From NCBI RefSeq assembly GCF_032050975.1, contig NZ_CP116967.1:1857001-1921000 (forward strand): a stretch of 64,000 nucleotides of DNA. The letters are read 5' to 3'. Below the pieces are notes generated by a model. It worked only from the letters and a program-made list of their open reading frames with translations, made no database searches and was not told where the DNA came from. Position numbers and translations under genes: made by a program. This document shows, piece by piece, positions 63,709 to 64,000 of the stretch (its first letter is position 1; every line of letters begins with the position of its first letter). This DNA comes from Candidatus Nitrospira allomarina (GTDB lineage: Bacteria; Nitrospirota; Nitrospiria; Nitrospirales; UBA8639).

Positions 63709-64000
63709 ATGAATCAGACTCACGGTTTTCCATTCAGGAGCATGGTGTTGGCTCTGGGCCTGGTCCTTGTGGGCTACACGGGAGCCTTGGGAGAAGGTCT
63801 CACCACCCAAGCGGTCCACGTCAATGAGCCCCAAAGCCTACGACTGACGGTCGGAGAGTCAAAAATTGTGGAGCGGGAGACGGCATTTAAACGTGCGTCG
63901 GTCGCCAATCCTAAAGTGGCGGATCAAATTGTGCTCTCCAGTAAGCAAATATACCTGACCGGAATCGAAGTTGGGACGACGACCCTGACCCTATGGGGTC
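63709..64000 (+). CDS. cpaC: CpaC/RcpA pilus secretin, N-terminal part cut by the window end
   Basis: ATG 63709 with AGGAAAGG upstream; ATG 63685 is in frame too. A signal peptide (SMVLALGLVLVGYTGALG) is followed by the secretin N-terminal region SLRLTVGESKIVERE...RASVANPKVADQIVLSSKQIYLTGIEVGTTTLTLWG, which is the standard start of CpaC/T2SS-like secretins. It is open to the last base; the secretin channel domain lies outside the window. Confidence 0.9.
   Translation, partial: MNQTHGFPFRSMVLALGLVLVGYTGALGEGLTTQAVHVNEPQSLRLTVGESKIVERETAFKRASVANPKVADQIVLSSKQIYLTGIEVGTTTLTLWG

Noticed and set aside
1-64000. CRISPR arrays, IS elements, integrases, rRNA genes
   Set aside because: Looked for regular short repeats, transposase DDE or recombinase motifs and rRNA signatures; none found.

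Overview
The window looks like a chromosomal segment of a Gram-negative, free-living bacterium. It has OmpA/Pal and CpoB-like envelope lipoproteins, a Tad pilus locus, an AmgK-MurU cell-wall recycling pair and a transaldolase/glucose-6-phosphate isomerase fusion. The gene mix (Tal-Pgi, a TtuA/TtuB-type thiolase pair, a split phosphonopyruvate decarboxylase, GH15-gnd-zwf) fits a Nitrospirota (Nitrospira-like) genome best. That assignment is inference from gene content; there is no rRNA in the window.

Region 1 (1-18 kb) is an accessory island that reads as a conflict/defence cluster. It encodes three very large STAND (NACHT-type) NTPases, at 1364-4876 (+), 7912-11691 (-) and 13180-17949 (-). 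They share a recognisable core: Walker A, an insert, Walker B, then an 'LYHxSFxEFL' block and a 'YGLRHxPxHL' block at matching places. Their C-terminal sensor regions differ: an unrecognised alpha-helical region, about 14 WD40 blades, and an unrecognised alpha-solenoid of about 1000 residues. Two stand-alone effector-type enzymes sit beside them, a patatin-like phospholipase (28-1227) and a caspase-like C14 peptidase (11759-12766). A TPR protein interrupted by one in-frame TAG codon closes the minus-strand operon. The island ends in about 1 kb of gene-poor DNA next to a tRNA-Ser(CGA) gene.

Region 2 (19-28.9 kb) is mostly housekeeping: tadA followed by tRNA-Ser, a SprT-like protein, a Ca2+/cation exchanger-like protein, a D-2-hydroxyacid dehydrogenase, a HesB-like protein lacking the cluster cysteines, an RlmL-like rRNA methyltransferase, a receiver without its phospho-acceptor Asp, an inositol-monophosphatase family enzyme, a frameshifted DUF2835 gene, YqaA, a DegT aminotransferase and QueF.

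Region 3 (29.1-34.7 kb) is a tightly spaced operon of split phosphonopyruvate decarboxylase, PhnW, a nucleotidyltransferase, a CDP-alcohol phosphatidyltransferase fusion and a multipass flippase-like protein. It most likely makes an aminoethylphosphonate-type lipid or head group. PEP mutase, the entry enzyme, is not in the window.

Region 4 (35.5-51.2 kb) contains the TtuA/TtuB tRNA thiolation pair, transketolase and Tal-Pgi facing GH15-gnd-zwf (pentose phosphate pathway plus alpha-glucan use), with a REP-like inverted repeat where they converge. After these come amgK-murU and a PAS/GAF diguanylate cyclase with a CGDEF motif.

Region 5 (51.8-64 kb) carries envelope genes: a Pal-like lipoprotein; a CpoB-like lipoprotein split by a one-base frameshift; a DUF362 protein with a prenyltransferase/squalene-cyclase-like protein; and a PAP2 membrane protein. 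A Tad pilus operon follows, preceded by a c-di-GMP-I riboswitch: two Flp pilins, TadE, TadG, TadV/CpaA, CpaB and the start of the CpaC secretin, cut by the window end. The riboswitch and the diguanylate cyclase suggest that c-di-GMP controls pilus production.
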